From the NCBI GenBank assembly GCA_037447655.1, contig JBBHKE010000159.1, forward strand, positions 190,402 to 242,269: a stretch of DNA of 51,868 bases, read 5' to 3'. Position numbers and translations under genes: made by a program. Positions 39,091 through 50,578 of the stretch are shown piece by piece. Source of the DNA: Zygnema cylindricum. Taxonomy: Eukaryota; Streptophyta; Zygnematophyceae; Zygnematales; Zygnemataceae. Each line of letters opens with the position of its first letter. Positions within the stretch are counted from its first letter, which is position 1. A model generated the notes under the pieces. The model ran no database searches and was not told the DNA's origin. It saw nothing but the letters and a program-made list of their open reading frames with translations.

Positions 39091-41485
39091 CACAAGTCGT
39101 GGGAGAGGATGCTGATGATGACAATGGAGAACTTCTCCTCAACGAGGAGTTGGAGGTGAAAGGTGAGCTCGAGATTCCAATGAGGCAAAAGTTTGCTTTT
39201 GGTGGAGTGAAAGAAGCTCTTGAAGAATGATGGATCATTGATTCATGAGCCTCTATTCATATGTGTAGGGAAAAACCATTGTTTACCAAAATGAGAATTT
39301 TCCCTACTGTAGAGATAGAGTATGGTGATGGGAGAATAGTGACACAACAATTTAGTGGGATCAGTGGATCTAAGAGTCTTAATTGATGGAAAGACATCTA
39401 TAGTCACTTTCTCTGATGTTCTTTTTATTCCGGAGTTGAACAAGAATATAATCGCTATGATGGTCTTAGATGATAAGGGTTTTGAGACTAGTACTAAGAA
39501 ATTAGTCTTTGTAGCTAGCTATGAGAATGAAGTGTACTTTATTGCTGAAAAGGGTAGCCAATGAATGTTTAGGCTGAATTTGAGTAATGGAATTACGGGA
39601 GTTTACTATGCTAGTGTAAGTGATTTGATGATGTGGCATAAAAGATTGGGACATGTAAATCTAGATAGATTGAAGGAAAGGAAGAAAATGGGTGTAGTTA
39701 AGGGCATACATTTTGGAGATAATGAGACTTTGGATGATTCTATTTTGTGTGATGAAGGAAAAGCCCACAGATTGCCTTTTTCAAAAGCCGCAACATATAA
39801 GGGTGAAAAGGTTTTAGATTTGGTTCATCCTGACATATGGGGACTTGCCAAAGTGCCATCAGTTGGAGGGAAAATATTTATGCTTAGTATCACTGATGAT
39901 TGGTCTAGATACTCTAGTGTATATTTCTTGAAAAACAAATTTGAGGATTTGGCTTATTTTAAGGAATATAAGTCATGGAGTGAAAAGCTTCATGAGATAC
40001 CTATAAAGAGAGTGAGAAGTGATAATGGGGGGGAATTCACTTCTAATGAGCTTGAGAATTACTTGAAAGAGGAAGTGGTTCAACACCAAAAGACTGTCCC
40101 AAAGAACCCAGAACAAAATGGTGTAGCCGAGAGACTAAATCGGACATTAAGTGAAAGTGCCCGTAGTATGTTGACGGATAAAAAGATAAAGAAAAGTTTT
40201 TGGGTAGAAGCTATGAATTGTGCTAACTATCTCAAAAATAGAGTCCTTACCTTAGCTGTAAAAGGTCAAACACCTTATGAAAGATGGACCGGGAGAAAAC
40301 CTAACATATCACACTTAAAGGTGTTTGGAAGTCAAGTGTTTAGTTTAAACACAAAAAAATCTGATTGGAAGTTAGATGCTAGAGGAAAGCCAGGATACTT
40401 ACTTGGGTATGATGAGAACGTAAAAAGGGTATAGAGTTTATGATCTCGGAAGAGAAGACATCATTCTAGTAAAACACTTGGTAGTTATGGATGAAGGAAA
40501 ATCCATAGATCCCTTTAAATACACTAAACTAGTCAAAATTAGAATTGAATTCGAAAGTGAGTGCAATTCGAAAGTGAGTTAGATGCAGATTCTACTAACC
40601 GAACTCCGGTTCAGCTTGACCGTGCAAAAGAAGAGAAAAATCTGACCGAGAGTGACCCTCTCTTGGAGGCACAACTTCCGATTCAAACCGAGGAAGAAAA
40701 CGAGGAAATACCCAAAAAGGACGATGAACGACCGGAGATGGACTCCATGGATAGGGGAGAAGGTGAAGTTGTTCGGAGAAACCCGAGATTACCCTCCATC
40801 CCAGCGTCATAATTTGAAGGAGGAATGAGAAGCAGCAAGAGACTTCAAGAGAGACAAGTGAACAACATGGTAACTAAGCTGTCACATTTGAGCGAACCCC
40901 AGACTTACTTAGAAGCACTTAAGAGTCCGGAAGGTGGTAGATGGGTGACAGATATTAATGTTGAGATGGCTTTCATTATGGAAGCTAACACTTGGGAACT
41001 AGTGGATTGTCCTCCGGATAGAAAACCAATAGGATGCAAGTGGGTATTTAAGTTGAAGCTCAATGTAGAAAACAGTATGGCGCGATACAAAACCAGATTA
41101 GTGGCAAAGGGGTTCACACAGAAGGAGGGAATCGATTATGAGGAGACTTTTGCTCCAGTTGTTAAATTCCCCTCTGTCCAGATTCCACTTAGACTCGCGG
41201 CAGCAGAAGACATGGAAGTGCATCAGATGGACATCAAAACCGCTTTCTTACACGGAGAATTGGAAGTGGAGATCTTCATGCGACAACCGGGAAGATTTTT
41301 TGAGAAAGGAGAAGAAAGCAAGGTGTGCAGATTGATAAAGTCCCTTTATGGACCAAAGAAAGCTCCACGCCAATGGAACAAAAAGCTAGATGAGTTTCTG
41401 ACAAGTTTGGGATATATCCAAATCAGTTCGGATCATTCCATGTACTTATTTGAGGATGAGGAAGGTATAATTTTCATTGCCATAT
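39091..41485 (+). pseudogene. pol: Element B protease, integrase and RT part 1
   Basis: The protease motif has its glycine codon changed to TGA (IDS*ASIHM, about 39246). In the integrase, H-x4-H is present (MWHKRLGH) but the CxxC partner has become DDSILC, losing the first cysteine. The catalytic aspartates (VHPDIWG, RSDNGGEF) and glutamate (GVAERLNR) remain. Frameshifts lie near 39340 and 40425. RT text from [20 protein letters not shown] to EGIIFIAI stops at 41485, where element C enters between the isoleucine and YVDD. Confidence 0.85.
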
Positions 41486-41630
41486 TGTTGAAAAGAGGTA
41501 ATTAATATTTCACTTCCCTATTTTAGTTTTTGCTTTAAAGAAAGAGAGTGAGGATCAAAGGCGCGCCATGGCTGCCGCCATATTTAGAAAGAGGCAGTTT
41601 TTAAAGTAAATGGTATTTTACTAAAATGAT

Positions 41631-41702
41631 GCCTAAGTCTAGATTTGAACCTGTGACCTCTAAATTCTATATAGCCTTACGCCTTAACCATTAAGGCGTT
41701 AC
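41631..41702 (-). promoter_or_regulatory. Antisense tRNA-like module in element C 5' LTR
   Basis: The minus strand reads AACGCCTTAATGGTTAAGGC (a D-arm-like inverted repeat GCCTTA/TAAGGC containing a box A-like stretch) and GGTCACAGGTTCAAATCTAG, with GGTTCAAATCT at the box B position. The 3' LTR copy (46947-47021) keeps both. T-stem pairing is poor. Confidence 0.55.
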
Positions 41703-42145
41703 GAAACGATACGCGTCACGGGTTTTATAAATATATAAACATTAACGCAACAGCTAATTAACAGCAGACTAACCAAAAGGAGCAATTTTGCATTTACGCG
41801 AATCTGAACCGTGTAAAATATGTGTTGATCGGACGGCCGACATTATAGCCGCCACGCAAAGTGAGCTTTTTGGCGGCATACGCAGATAGCGTCACGCGGT
41901 GCCACGTGGCGCCACATTATTTTATACCGGAGAAGATAGGAGGAGGAACCATGGCTTCCGATTTGACAGGTGTCACCTTGTAGACCTTGTCGTACAATGG
42001 TCGTTCAATAAGTACATCGCCCATTGTACCTTTTTGTACTATATAGTGTTCCTATTGGACTAGGGTTTAGTAGTAGGTAGTCGTGAGTAGGCAGACCGAG
42101 ACTTAGTAATATTTAGGTACCTCTCTCTCTAAGAGAGCTTGTAAC

Positions 42146-42282
42146 TATAAAGGTCATCTTTGACCAGCCATAACTTATTGCTCAGGGGAGCAAATTCAGT
42201 GATTCTTTTTGCGTTTGACTCAGGGGAGTCTTGTCCTCACAAGGGTGAGAGTGGTCAGAATATTTGTGTGCCTGGGCGGCGC
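42146..42282 (+). promoter_or_regulatory. Element C TATA box and leader hairpins
   Basis: TATAAAGG (42146-42153) is followed after 26 nt by GCTC-AGGG-GAGC, then GACTC-AGGG-GAGTC, CTCAC-AAGG-GTGAG and GTGCC-TGGGC-GGCGC. The transcript would start about at the first hairpin, placing all four stems in a leader of about 170 nt before the gag ATG. Confidence 0.6.
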
Positions 42283-42355
42283 TTATTCAGCGGGAAAGTA
42301 GAAGAGGCAAATATTATCCTATAGGCTTTACATAGGTTGCTCATTCTGTGGGTCA

Positions 42356-43440
42356 ATGGAGACCACAGAATTTCAGGTTATCGGCCCACCCTCTAGGGTG
42401 CCCATATTTGATGGATCAGACTTTTTTTATTGGGAAATGATGATGGAGGGAGAACTATTTGAGAAGCATCTATGTGGCATAGTGTCTAGACAAATTCGAT
42501 GCCCACCTCCACCTGGGTTTGGAGGGACACGTTTTTCTGGCACCTCCGCCTCTTCAGTTGGTAGAACAGCTGCCACCATCACCGAGGATGAAGATGAGGA
42601 AGGAGAGGAGATTGTCATGGAAAGAGAAAAGGGAGGAGTTGCAACTCAAGTGACACCATTGCCGAAAGCGATACCGGCAGCAGCACCACCAAAAATGGTG
42701 ACAAGGGTTTAGACCGAAAGATCGGAGTATGAAAAGTGGAACTACAAAGACAAGGTTGCTAAGCTCTTAATTCTTAAAAGTGTAGCAAAGGGCATTGCCA
42801 TTCCCCTTATGCATGTCAAATCTTCATCTCAGATTTGGATATCACTAGTTAACAAATATAAGAGTGGATCATTGCAGCAACAACAGTTGGCGGAAAATAA
42901 GATTGCAGCTTATACTTATAAAGGAGGAAGTATGAATAATTATTGCAATGATTTAGGAGCATTATTTGGAGAGTTAGAGAGTGCAGGTGACTCATGGTCT
43001 GAGAGACAAAAAGTGAACACATTAATGATGAAACTACCTGAAGAGTATAAGAATATCATTAACTGATTGCAGGACATAGGAGATAGCAATTGGAATTGGG
43101 ATGACACAGTGGGAATGATTTTAGTGAAAGAAGCACCATAGAGCTTAGGAGAGGGAGTCCAAGTGTTCAAGCATTGTCTGCAGGAGCTGATTAGCGGAAG
43201 CGTGATGAGGAGAGAGGGAAAGATCCTTATCGAAACTTTGGTGGAAGAGGACAAGGAGGTGGCAGATTTGATAGACAAGGGAGAGGAATTTCTCGAGGAG
43301 GATTATATCACTTCTGCAAGAAACCGGGACACTATATAACAGATTGTGTCAGACTTGCAGATCTTCGACTGAAAGATGGTCAAGGAACTTCAAAGGACGG
43401 AGGAAAGAAAAAAGCTTTCCTGACTCAAGTTCTTGATGAG
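42356..43440 (+). pseudogene. gag: Element C gag remnant
   Basis: Starts METTEFQVIGPPSRVP inside the LTR. It continues through IFDGSDFFYWEMM, a low-complexity acidic stretch, and LQQQQLAENKIAAYTYKGG, LGALFGELESAGDSWSERQK. Breaks: TAG at 42710, TGA at 43064 and a frameshift near 43140. The zinc knuckle has tyrosine for its first cysteine (LYHFCKKPGHYITDC, near 43310-43350), which would abolish zinc binding. Confidence 0.8.
42376..42390 (+). promoter_or_regulatory. Element C primer-binding site
   Basis: GGTTATCGGCCCACC abuts the LTR; one mismatch to the anticodon-region complement of initiator tRNA-Met that A matches perfectly. It is translated as part of gag (VIGPP). Confidence 0.75.
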
Positions 43441-46400
43441 GAAGTGGAAGAAAAAACTGAACCAGAAGAGGAGCTTGAGGAGCTTCTTCTTAATCCGAAA
43501 AACACTGAAAAGCATGTCGACATTCCACGGAGACAAAAGTGTGCTTTCGGAGGTAAGAGGGATCCACCCGAGGATAGGTGGATCATAGACTCAAGGGCTT
43601 CAATGCATATGTGCAAAGATAAGCGGTGGTTCACTAAACTGAGAAAGATCCCTACAATTGAGATAGAGTATGGAGATGGTAGAGTTGAAACCACAAGTCT
43701 TGTTGGAACTGTTGACTTGAAGGTTCTAGTTGATGGAAAGGCCTCAATTGTAACACTCTCAGACGTTCTTTACATTCCACAGCTTAGCAAGAACCTAGTC
43801 TCAACAGCTGTCCTAGATGAAAAGGAGTTTGAAACAGGAACTAGGAAAGGAATCTTCACAGCAAGCTTTGATAATGAGGTTTATTTCATAGGTGAGAAGG
43901 GTAGTCAAGGAATGTTTAGAATTGTACTTTGCAATGAAAAGAGTGTTCTCTACTCGTGTGCAAGTGAGATGATGCTTTGGCATAAAAGGTTGGGGCATGT
44001 GCATCTAGATAGATTAAATAAAATGAAGAAAAAGGGAATAGTGGAGGGTATTACTTTTGAAGATGATGAGACCTTTGATGATTGTAGTGGATCTGCCCAA
44101 GGGAAGATTCATAGACTTCCATTTCCAAAGGTAACCACATTTAGGAGAGAGAAAGTATTAGATCTAGTTCACACTGATGTTTGGGGACCTGCTAGGTATG
44201 CTTCACATGGGGGGAAGAGATGGATGTTAACTATCACAGATGATTGGTCTAGATACACGAAGGTATACTTTCTCATACATAAGTCAGAGGTATTAAGATG
44301 TTTCAAAGAGTATAAAGTATGGAGTGAAAAGCTACATGAAACCTCAATAAAAGAGATAAGAAGTGAAAATGGGAAAGAATACACCTCAAGGGAATTTGAA
44401 GAATATCTTAACGAAGAAGGAATTCATCATGAGAAAACTGTTCCCTATAATCCGGAACAAAATGGAGTAGCAAAAAGAGTGAATAGAACTTTAGGAGATA
44501 TGTCCAGAAGTATGTTAACTGATAAGAGGATAGGGTTGCAGTTTTGGGCGGAGTCTATGAACTATGCTAATTTCATCAAAAATAGAGTCCTAACTTCAGC
44601 AAATAAAGAGGAAACTCTGTATGAAAGGTGGACAGGAAGAAAGCCTGATTTGTCTAGTTTGAGAGTGTTTGGAAGTCAAGTCTACAGTTTGGATTCTGAT
44701 AAGACTAAATGGAAGTTAGAGGGAAGAGGGAAACCAGGATATCATGTAGGATATGATGAGAGCACAAAAGGATACCGAGTGTATGACTTGAAAAAGAGAG
44801 ATATAATTCTGGTAAAACACATAGTGGTGATGAATGAAGAGAAGTCCATTGATCCATTCAAATATAACAGGGAAGTCAAAATCAGATTTGAAACAGATCA
44901 GTTTTCTGACTTTGACTTTGAAAATGAAGAGAAGGAAGAGGGAGAAAAAGAAAAATCTGCAGGTCTACCAAAGGAGAAGGAGGAAAGGACAACACCCGAG
45001 GCAACGCTACAATACGAAGTGGAAACAGATGAGGAACTTGATGAGACACCGGAATTGGAAGATAGGGGAGCTGAAAATCTCCAAAAACGAACCCAAGGAT
45101 GCCTTCCATACTGGCGTCCGATTTTGAAGGGGGAAGAAGAAGTAGTAAACGACTTCAAGAAAGACAAGTAAATAACCAACTCACAAAGATGTCTCACCCA
45201 GATGAACCTCAAACATACTTAGAGGCCATAACCACTCCAGAAAATAGCCGGTGGATCACAGCTATAAATGAAGAAATGGCCTCTATCATGGAAGCCAATA
45301 CATGGGAGTAGGTAGATTGTCCACCGGACCGAAAACCGATCGGATGTAAGTGGGTGTTTAAACTTAAATTTAACCCGGATAATACCATTGAGAGGTACAA
45401 AGATAGGTTAGTTCCAAAAGGTTATACTCACAAAGAGGGGATAGACTACGAAGAAACCTTTGCACCTGTAGTCAGATTTCCTTCTGTTAGAATCCTTTTA
45501 AGTATAGCCACAGCGGAGGATATGGAAATTCACCAGATGGATATTAAAACGGCCTTTTTGCACGGAGAGTTGGAAGAATAAATTTACATGAGGCAACCGG
45601 AAGGATTCGTGGAAAGTGGGGAAGAAAAAAAAGTTTGCAAACTGATAAAATCACTCTATGGGATTAAGCAAGCCCCGCGACAGTGGAATATAAAGCTCGA
45701 CGAATTTCTGACCGGTTTGGGGTATATCAAAATTAGTTCAGATCACTCTATATATTTATTTGAGGATGAGAATGGAGTGATATTTATTGCTATTTATGTG
45801 GATGATTTGTTGGTCTTAAGCAAGTCCTTAGATAAAATTAACAAACTAAAACAGGATCTTAGAAGCAGTTTTGATATGAAAGATCTTGGCGAAGCAAAGT
45901 ACATTTTGGGAATTCAGATGGAGAGAGATAGAGGGAATAGAATTATAAGACTCACTCAAAAAGAAAGAATCGGTAATATGCTAGAAAAATTTCAAATGGA
46001 GAAAGCAAACGGATGTACTACTCCCATGGATTTGAAGAAAGTGAGTGAGGGGAGTTAATAGGGAGGAATATTCATCATTAATGATGAGATGGATGAGATA
46101 GAAAGAAAATTTATGGAAAATATTCCTTATCGGCAGATTGTAGGCAGTTTAATTTATTTTATGAACTGTACCCGTCCGGATATAGTTGCAGCTGTAGGTG
46201 TCCTTAGTAGAAATCTAAATGAACGAAGAAAGAGAGGCTGGGAGGCTGCCAAACGGGTGATGAGGTATTTGGTGGGGACAAGGGAATTATGGTTGCATTT
46301 AGGAGGGGAGCACACTGACATCACCACTTAGAGTGATGCCAGTTATGGAGATGTGCCTTTAAGGAGGTGTACGACTGGATATGTGTTGCAAATTGGATCC

Positions 46401-46790
46401 GTTGCATGTTGTTGGAGTAGCAAGCAACAAAAAGTAGTTGCTCAGTCCACTATGGAGGCTGAATACATGGCTTCCTGTGCTGCCACCAAAGAATTAATGT
46501 GGGTTAAATCTCTTCTTGAAGAACTTGAGTTCATGAAGTCTGGAACTCAAAATGTTTTTTGTGATAATCAAGCTGCTATCTCTATTGCAGCTAATCCGAA
46601 ACATCACTTCAAAGCTAAGCATATGGATATTAGACTAAGCTTTGTCACAGAGAAGGTAGAAAATAAAATTATTAAACTGGTTTATAAAACTGATAGAGAA
46701 ATGATTGCAGACATGATGACAAAAACAGTGCCTTCCCCTAAGTTGATTTATTGCAGAGGTAACTGTGGATTAAAATTGAAAAGTGACTAG
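43441..46790 (+). pseudogene. pol: Element C pol: protease, integrase, RT, RNase H
   Basis: A 575-codon open stretch (43444-45171) covers protease to linker; a frameshift near 45100 leads to RT and RNase H up to 46790. The protease has DSRAS, arginine for the essential glycine (43594). The integrase HHCC lacks its last cysteine (DCSGS). The second catalytic aspartate is glutamate (RSENGKEY, 44365-44367). Stops at 45309 (TAG), 45579 (TAA), 46056 (TAA, TAG) and 46329 (TAG for tryptophan). RT YVDD and the RNase H motifs MEAEY and CDNQ are intact. Confidence 0.88.
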
Positions 46791-46803
46791 GAATTAAGGG
46801 GAG

Positions 46804-47693
46804 TGTTGAAAAGAGGTAATTAATAGTTCACTTCCCTATTTTAGATTTTTCTTTAAAGAAAGAGAGTGAGGATCAAAGGCGCGCCATGGCTGCCGCTATA
46901 TTTAGAAAGTGGCAGTTTTTGAAGTAAAGGGTATTTTACTAAATGATGCCTAAGTCTAGATTTGAACCTGCGACCTCTAGATTCTATATAGCCTAGCGAC
47001 TTAACCATTAAGGCGTTACGAAACGATACACGTGACGGGTTTCATAAATATATAAATATTAACGAAACAGCTAATTAACTGCAGACTAACCAAAAGGAGA
47101 AATTTCTGCATGTACGCGAATCTGAACCGTGTAAAATATGTTTTGATCGGACGGCCGGCATTATAGCCGCCACGCGAAGTGAGCTTTTTGTCGGCATACG
47201 GAGATAGCGTCACGCGGTACCACGTGGCGCCACATTATTTTATACCGGAGAAGATAGGAGGAGGAACCATGGCTTCCGATTTGACAGGTGTCACCTTGTA
47301 GACCTTGTCGTACAATGGTCGTACAATAAGTACATCGCCCATTGTACCTTTTTGTACTATATAGTGTTCCTATTGGACTAGGGTTTAGTAGTAGGTAGTC
47401 ATGAATAGGCAGACCGAGACTTAGTAATATTTAGGTACCTCTCTCTCTAAGAGAGCTTGTAACTATAAAAGTCATCTTTGACCAGCCATAACTTACTGCT
47501 CAGGGGAGCAAATTCAGTGATTCTTTTTGCATTTAACTCAGGGGAGTCTTGTCATCATAAGGGTGAGTGTGGTCAGAATATTTGTGTGCCTTGGAGGCGC
47601 TTATTCAGCGGGAAAGGTGAAGGGGAAAATATTATCCTAGAGGCTTTACATAGGCTGCTCATTCTGTGGGTCAATGGAGACCACATAATTTCA
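46804..47693 (+). repeat. Element C 3' LTR
   Basis: 890 bp, preceded by the polypurine tract AATTAAGGGGAG. It has the same modules as the 5' copy; the tRNA-like module is at 46947-47021 on the minus strand. Ends AATTTCA before CATAT. Confidence 0.95.
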
Positions 47694-47698
47694 CATAT

Positions 47699-48665
47699 AT
47701 GTTGATGATTTGCTTGTTTTGAGTAAATCAATGGAGAAAATTAATATATTGAAAACGGATCTAAAGAGTAGATGTGAAATGAAAGATTCGGGGGAGGCAA
47801 AGTATATTTTGGTAATTCAGATGGAGAGGGATAGAAAAAAGAAAACAATTAGACTAACTCAAAAGGAAGCTATTGGGAATATGTTGGAAAAATTTCAAAT
47901 GGATAAAGCAAATAGTTGTACGACTCCAATGGACTAAAAGAAGGGAAATGAAGGGAGCTCAGAAGAGGGAATCTTGATCTTGGATAATGAGTTAGGACAT
48001 GAGGAAAGTAAGTTTATGCAATCTATTCCGTACAGACAAGTTGTCGCTAGTTTGATCTATTTTATGAACTGTACCTGTTATGAAATAGCAGCAGCTGTGG
48101 GAGTATTAAGTAGGAGTCTGAATGATCCTAGAAAGAAAGATTAGGAAGCGTCCAAAAGGGTCATGCGGTTCTTGATAGGAACAAGAGATCTATGGTTGCA
48201 TTTGGGAGGTAATAAACATCACCACTTGAGTGATCAACCTATGTGGATGCCGATGAGGAGGTGTACTTTTATATGTATTCATGGTGGGCTTGTTGTTGGA
48301 GCGGCAAGCAAGAAAAGTGATTTCTATCCACCATGGAGGTAGAACATGGCCTCTTGTTGTTTGTGGAAGAATAATGGGTGAAATCTTTGCTTCAAGAATT
48401 GAGATATATTAAGAATAGAGTGCAAAAGATATTTTGTGACAATCAAGTTACGATTGCAATTGCAGCAAACCCTAAGCATCACTTTAAAGCAAAGCATATG
48501 GATATTCGTTTGAGCTTTGTTAGGGAAAAGGTTGAGAATAAAATAATTAGCTTGGAATATAGACCAGATGGAGAGATGGTAGCAGATATGATAAAAAAAC
48601 CGGTTCCTTCTCCCAAAATGATATTTTGTAGGGAGAAATGTGGGCTAAAGCAAAAGCTAGACTAG
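47699..48665 (+). pseudogene. pol: Element B RT part 2 and RNase H
   Basis: Resumes with YVDDLLVLSKSMEK directly after the C target duplication and continues through LTQKEAIGNMLEKFQMDKAN. A TAG follows at 47935. The stretch between 48170 and 48380 has many small indels (the SDASYGD and MEAEY blocks are scrambled), and the C-terminal RNase H text from IFCDNQVTIAIAANPKHHFK to the normal stop is intact. The polypurine tract AAATAAAGGGAG ends at 48678. Confidence 0.85.
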
Positions 48666-48678
48666 AAAATAAAGGGAG

Positions 48679-49629
48679 TGTTGAAAAAGTTATTTTATAG
48701 TCTTGTCATTTTTGGTCTTCCAACAGCCCTCATACTTGTCGTAGTCACTGAGGACTTGCAAGTAGCCATGGCTGTCTCATGCAGGTGAGGAGACAGAGCA
48801 GAAGCTTTAGTTTCATGCAAAACTTAGGCGTTCCCTAGTAGGACGTGAACCGGTGACCTCTCGAATATTGGCCGTACGGCGTAGCCGCTAACCTTATCCG
48901 CTAGGTCATGACGAAACGATATACATATTGTGTTTGGTATTTATTTATAATGTAACACGCCGGCATAATTCACTTAGCATATTACGGGACAAAGTGAACA
49001 TGAAACGTGCAAGACCGCATGAAATAAAGTACTCCACGAAACGACATCAAATTTTGACGGATGAAATTAAAAGTCGTTCGCGATCGACGGCTCGCGGAGG
49101 AGCCGGATTTTTGGAATGGTTTTTGGCGATTTGCTGAGCATATGTTGGCGGGTGACACGTGGCGAAGGATAATAGGACAACGCGTATCACGGAGGGAGCA
49201 ACTTCGGTTCAAGAACTGACACGCGTCAGCGGAGCGCCCATGGCGTACTATGGTCCTACAAGAAGTACAGCGGTACCCGTACCTTCTTGTACCTCACAGT
49301 CTTTTGATTGGATAGGTACACTATTAGTAGGCTTAGAGAGGTAGTTTAAGACTTAGGATATTTCTTGGATTTCAGCCTCTCTCCTAGAGTGCTTCTGTAT
49401 ATATAGGCCATCTTAGGCCAGCCATAACTTAATGCTCAGGGGAGCAATTTCAGTGATTATTTTTGCTGCGCACTCAGGGGAGTCTAGGCTACACGGGGGT
49501 GTAGTCGGTCAAAGTTATTGCGTGCCCGAGTGGCACTTATTCATTGCCAAAGTGGAAATTGCAAATATTATCCTAGAGGCTTCATATAAGCTGGACATTT
49601 TGTGGACCAAAGGAGGTCACAGAATTACA
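48679..49629 (+). repeat. Element B 3' LTR (complete, 951 bp)
   Basis: Retains the 47 bp missing in the 5' copy (ACTTGTCGTAGTCACTGAGG region at about 48732-48758, also conserved in A and E as ACTTGTTGYAGTCACT). Hairpins: GCTC-AGGG-GAGC at 49434-49445, ACTC-AGGG-GAGT at 49472-49483, CTACAC-GGGG-GTGTAG at 49489-49504, GTGCC-CGAGT-GGCAC at 49522-49536. Antisense tRNA-like module at 48826-48913. Confidence 0.95.
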
Positions 49630-49644
49630 TGACGGGCTAATATC

Positions 49645-49998
49645 AACGGATTTGTGGCCTCCCTGGCGGAAGGCACATGGCCCTTCCGACGTGTAAGCAC
49701 ATACGCGCGCGCTCATCCTTGAATCTCTTTACCTTTTCCACGCGGCCTATTTTTACAAGTTTTGTATTTCTGAAATGGCGTCATTGTCCACGGTCTTAGA
49801 AAACTGTAGGGTTGTTGACGTGGCGTCACGGATAAAAAGTGTAATTGAATTTGACGGTCCTAGTTTACGCCTACAACCTTGGACAATTTTTTGTATTGTA
49901 GTTTTCATTGAAAATTAAAATTTTATGTACGAACTTGTACGAAACAGTACGACCTTCAGTAAAAATCCCCACTTTTTCGCTAATGAAAGTCCACCCTA
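49645..49998 (-). repeat. Repeat F, copy 3 (inverted)
   Basis: Read on the minus strand it starts TAGGGTGGACTTTCATTAGC and carries the same blocks as copy 1 (ACTGAAGGTCGTACTG, AAGGTTGTAGGCGTAAA, GTGACGCCACGTCA, ACATGTGCCTTCCGCC-like end, here GCCATGTGCCTTCCGCCAGG). By eye more than 80 percent identical to copy 1. It adjoins the right target duplication of element B. Confidence 0.7.
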
Positions 49999-50578
49999 AA
50001 TTAAAAAAAAATACTCTATATCGCGATATATATCACTATATTTTATGTTAGTCACGGTACACTATATCGAGGATTCTGTTCGATCGATATTTGATATATC
50101 GAATATCAAAATTATCGCAATGTTCTGTTTTCTGTACCGTATATGTTATATTCCACACGTCAAAAAACGGAATACCTTCCAGATGCTGCTAGGAATGATT
50201 CCCTAATGCGAACCGTATCGTACTCTGACAAAATTAGCCAATCACGCTAATTACACCGTACTGATGACGCCACGACTGCTAAGTTCAAATCTTTCATATC
50301 ATGTGTAAACAAGAAAAAGACAAAGGAAAGTACAACATCGCATCTCCGTCCATATGCGTCGTGCTTCGAAACAAATTAGCAGTACGCAATCGTACAAACA
50401 AATAATAGACCTGTCGTTTATGAACTATGTGACTGCACGAATGTTGGTTAATAAGATCCCTCAATTGCTTCCTTCCTTTTGCGACGCTTCCATCTGAAGA
50501 CTGTGCCAGCCGCTACTTGAGAAAGAAACTGCCACGTGTCTTTCTCTAAAAACCTCGTGACGTGGCAACTATGCAGCC
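49999..50578. other. Upstream region of the LRR gene
   Basis: AT-rich; 50030-50130 is rich in ATATCG words. Nearer the gene it contains CACGTGTC and GACGTGGCA words. No distinct TATA box could be assigned. Confidence 0.35.

Larger units (their letters stand above)
41486..42375 (+). repeat. Element C 5' LTR
   Basis: 890 bp. CCATGGCT block at about 41566, antisense tRNA-like module (41631-41702), GTAC block (TCGTACAATGGTCG) near 41990, ATTGG at 42054-42058, TATAAAGG at 42146-42153, hairpins at 42180-42191, 42217-42230, 42236-42249 and 42268-42282, and the gag ATG at 42356, 20 nt before the LTR end. Confidence 0.95.
41486..47693 (+). mobile_element. Element C: Ty1/copia element (6208 bp) nested in B
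   Basis: Two 890-bp LTRs (TGTTGAAAAGAGG ... AATTTCA), target duplication CATAT at 41481-41485 and 47694-47698. Full gag-pol order in plus sense. LTRs differ by a few percent by eye. The insertion point is the codon pair before the YVDD box of B, so B was inactivated at once if still active. Coding is broken by stops and two frameshifts, and key residues of protease, integrase and the zinc knuckle are changed. Confidence 0.97.
37181..49629 (+). mobile_element. Element B: Ty1/copia element split by element C
   Basis: LTRs start TGTTGAAAAA and end ATTACA. The target duplication TGACG is at 37176-37180 and 49630-49634. Subtracting C with its duplicated site leaves about 6236 bp. The reading order is gag to RNase H in plus sense with many stops. 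The 3' LTR is 951 bp; the 5' LTR is 904 bp, having lost 47 bp. It is older than C, which sits in its RT, and more decayed than A. Confidence 0.95.
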
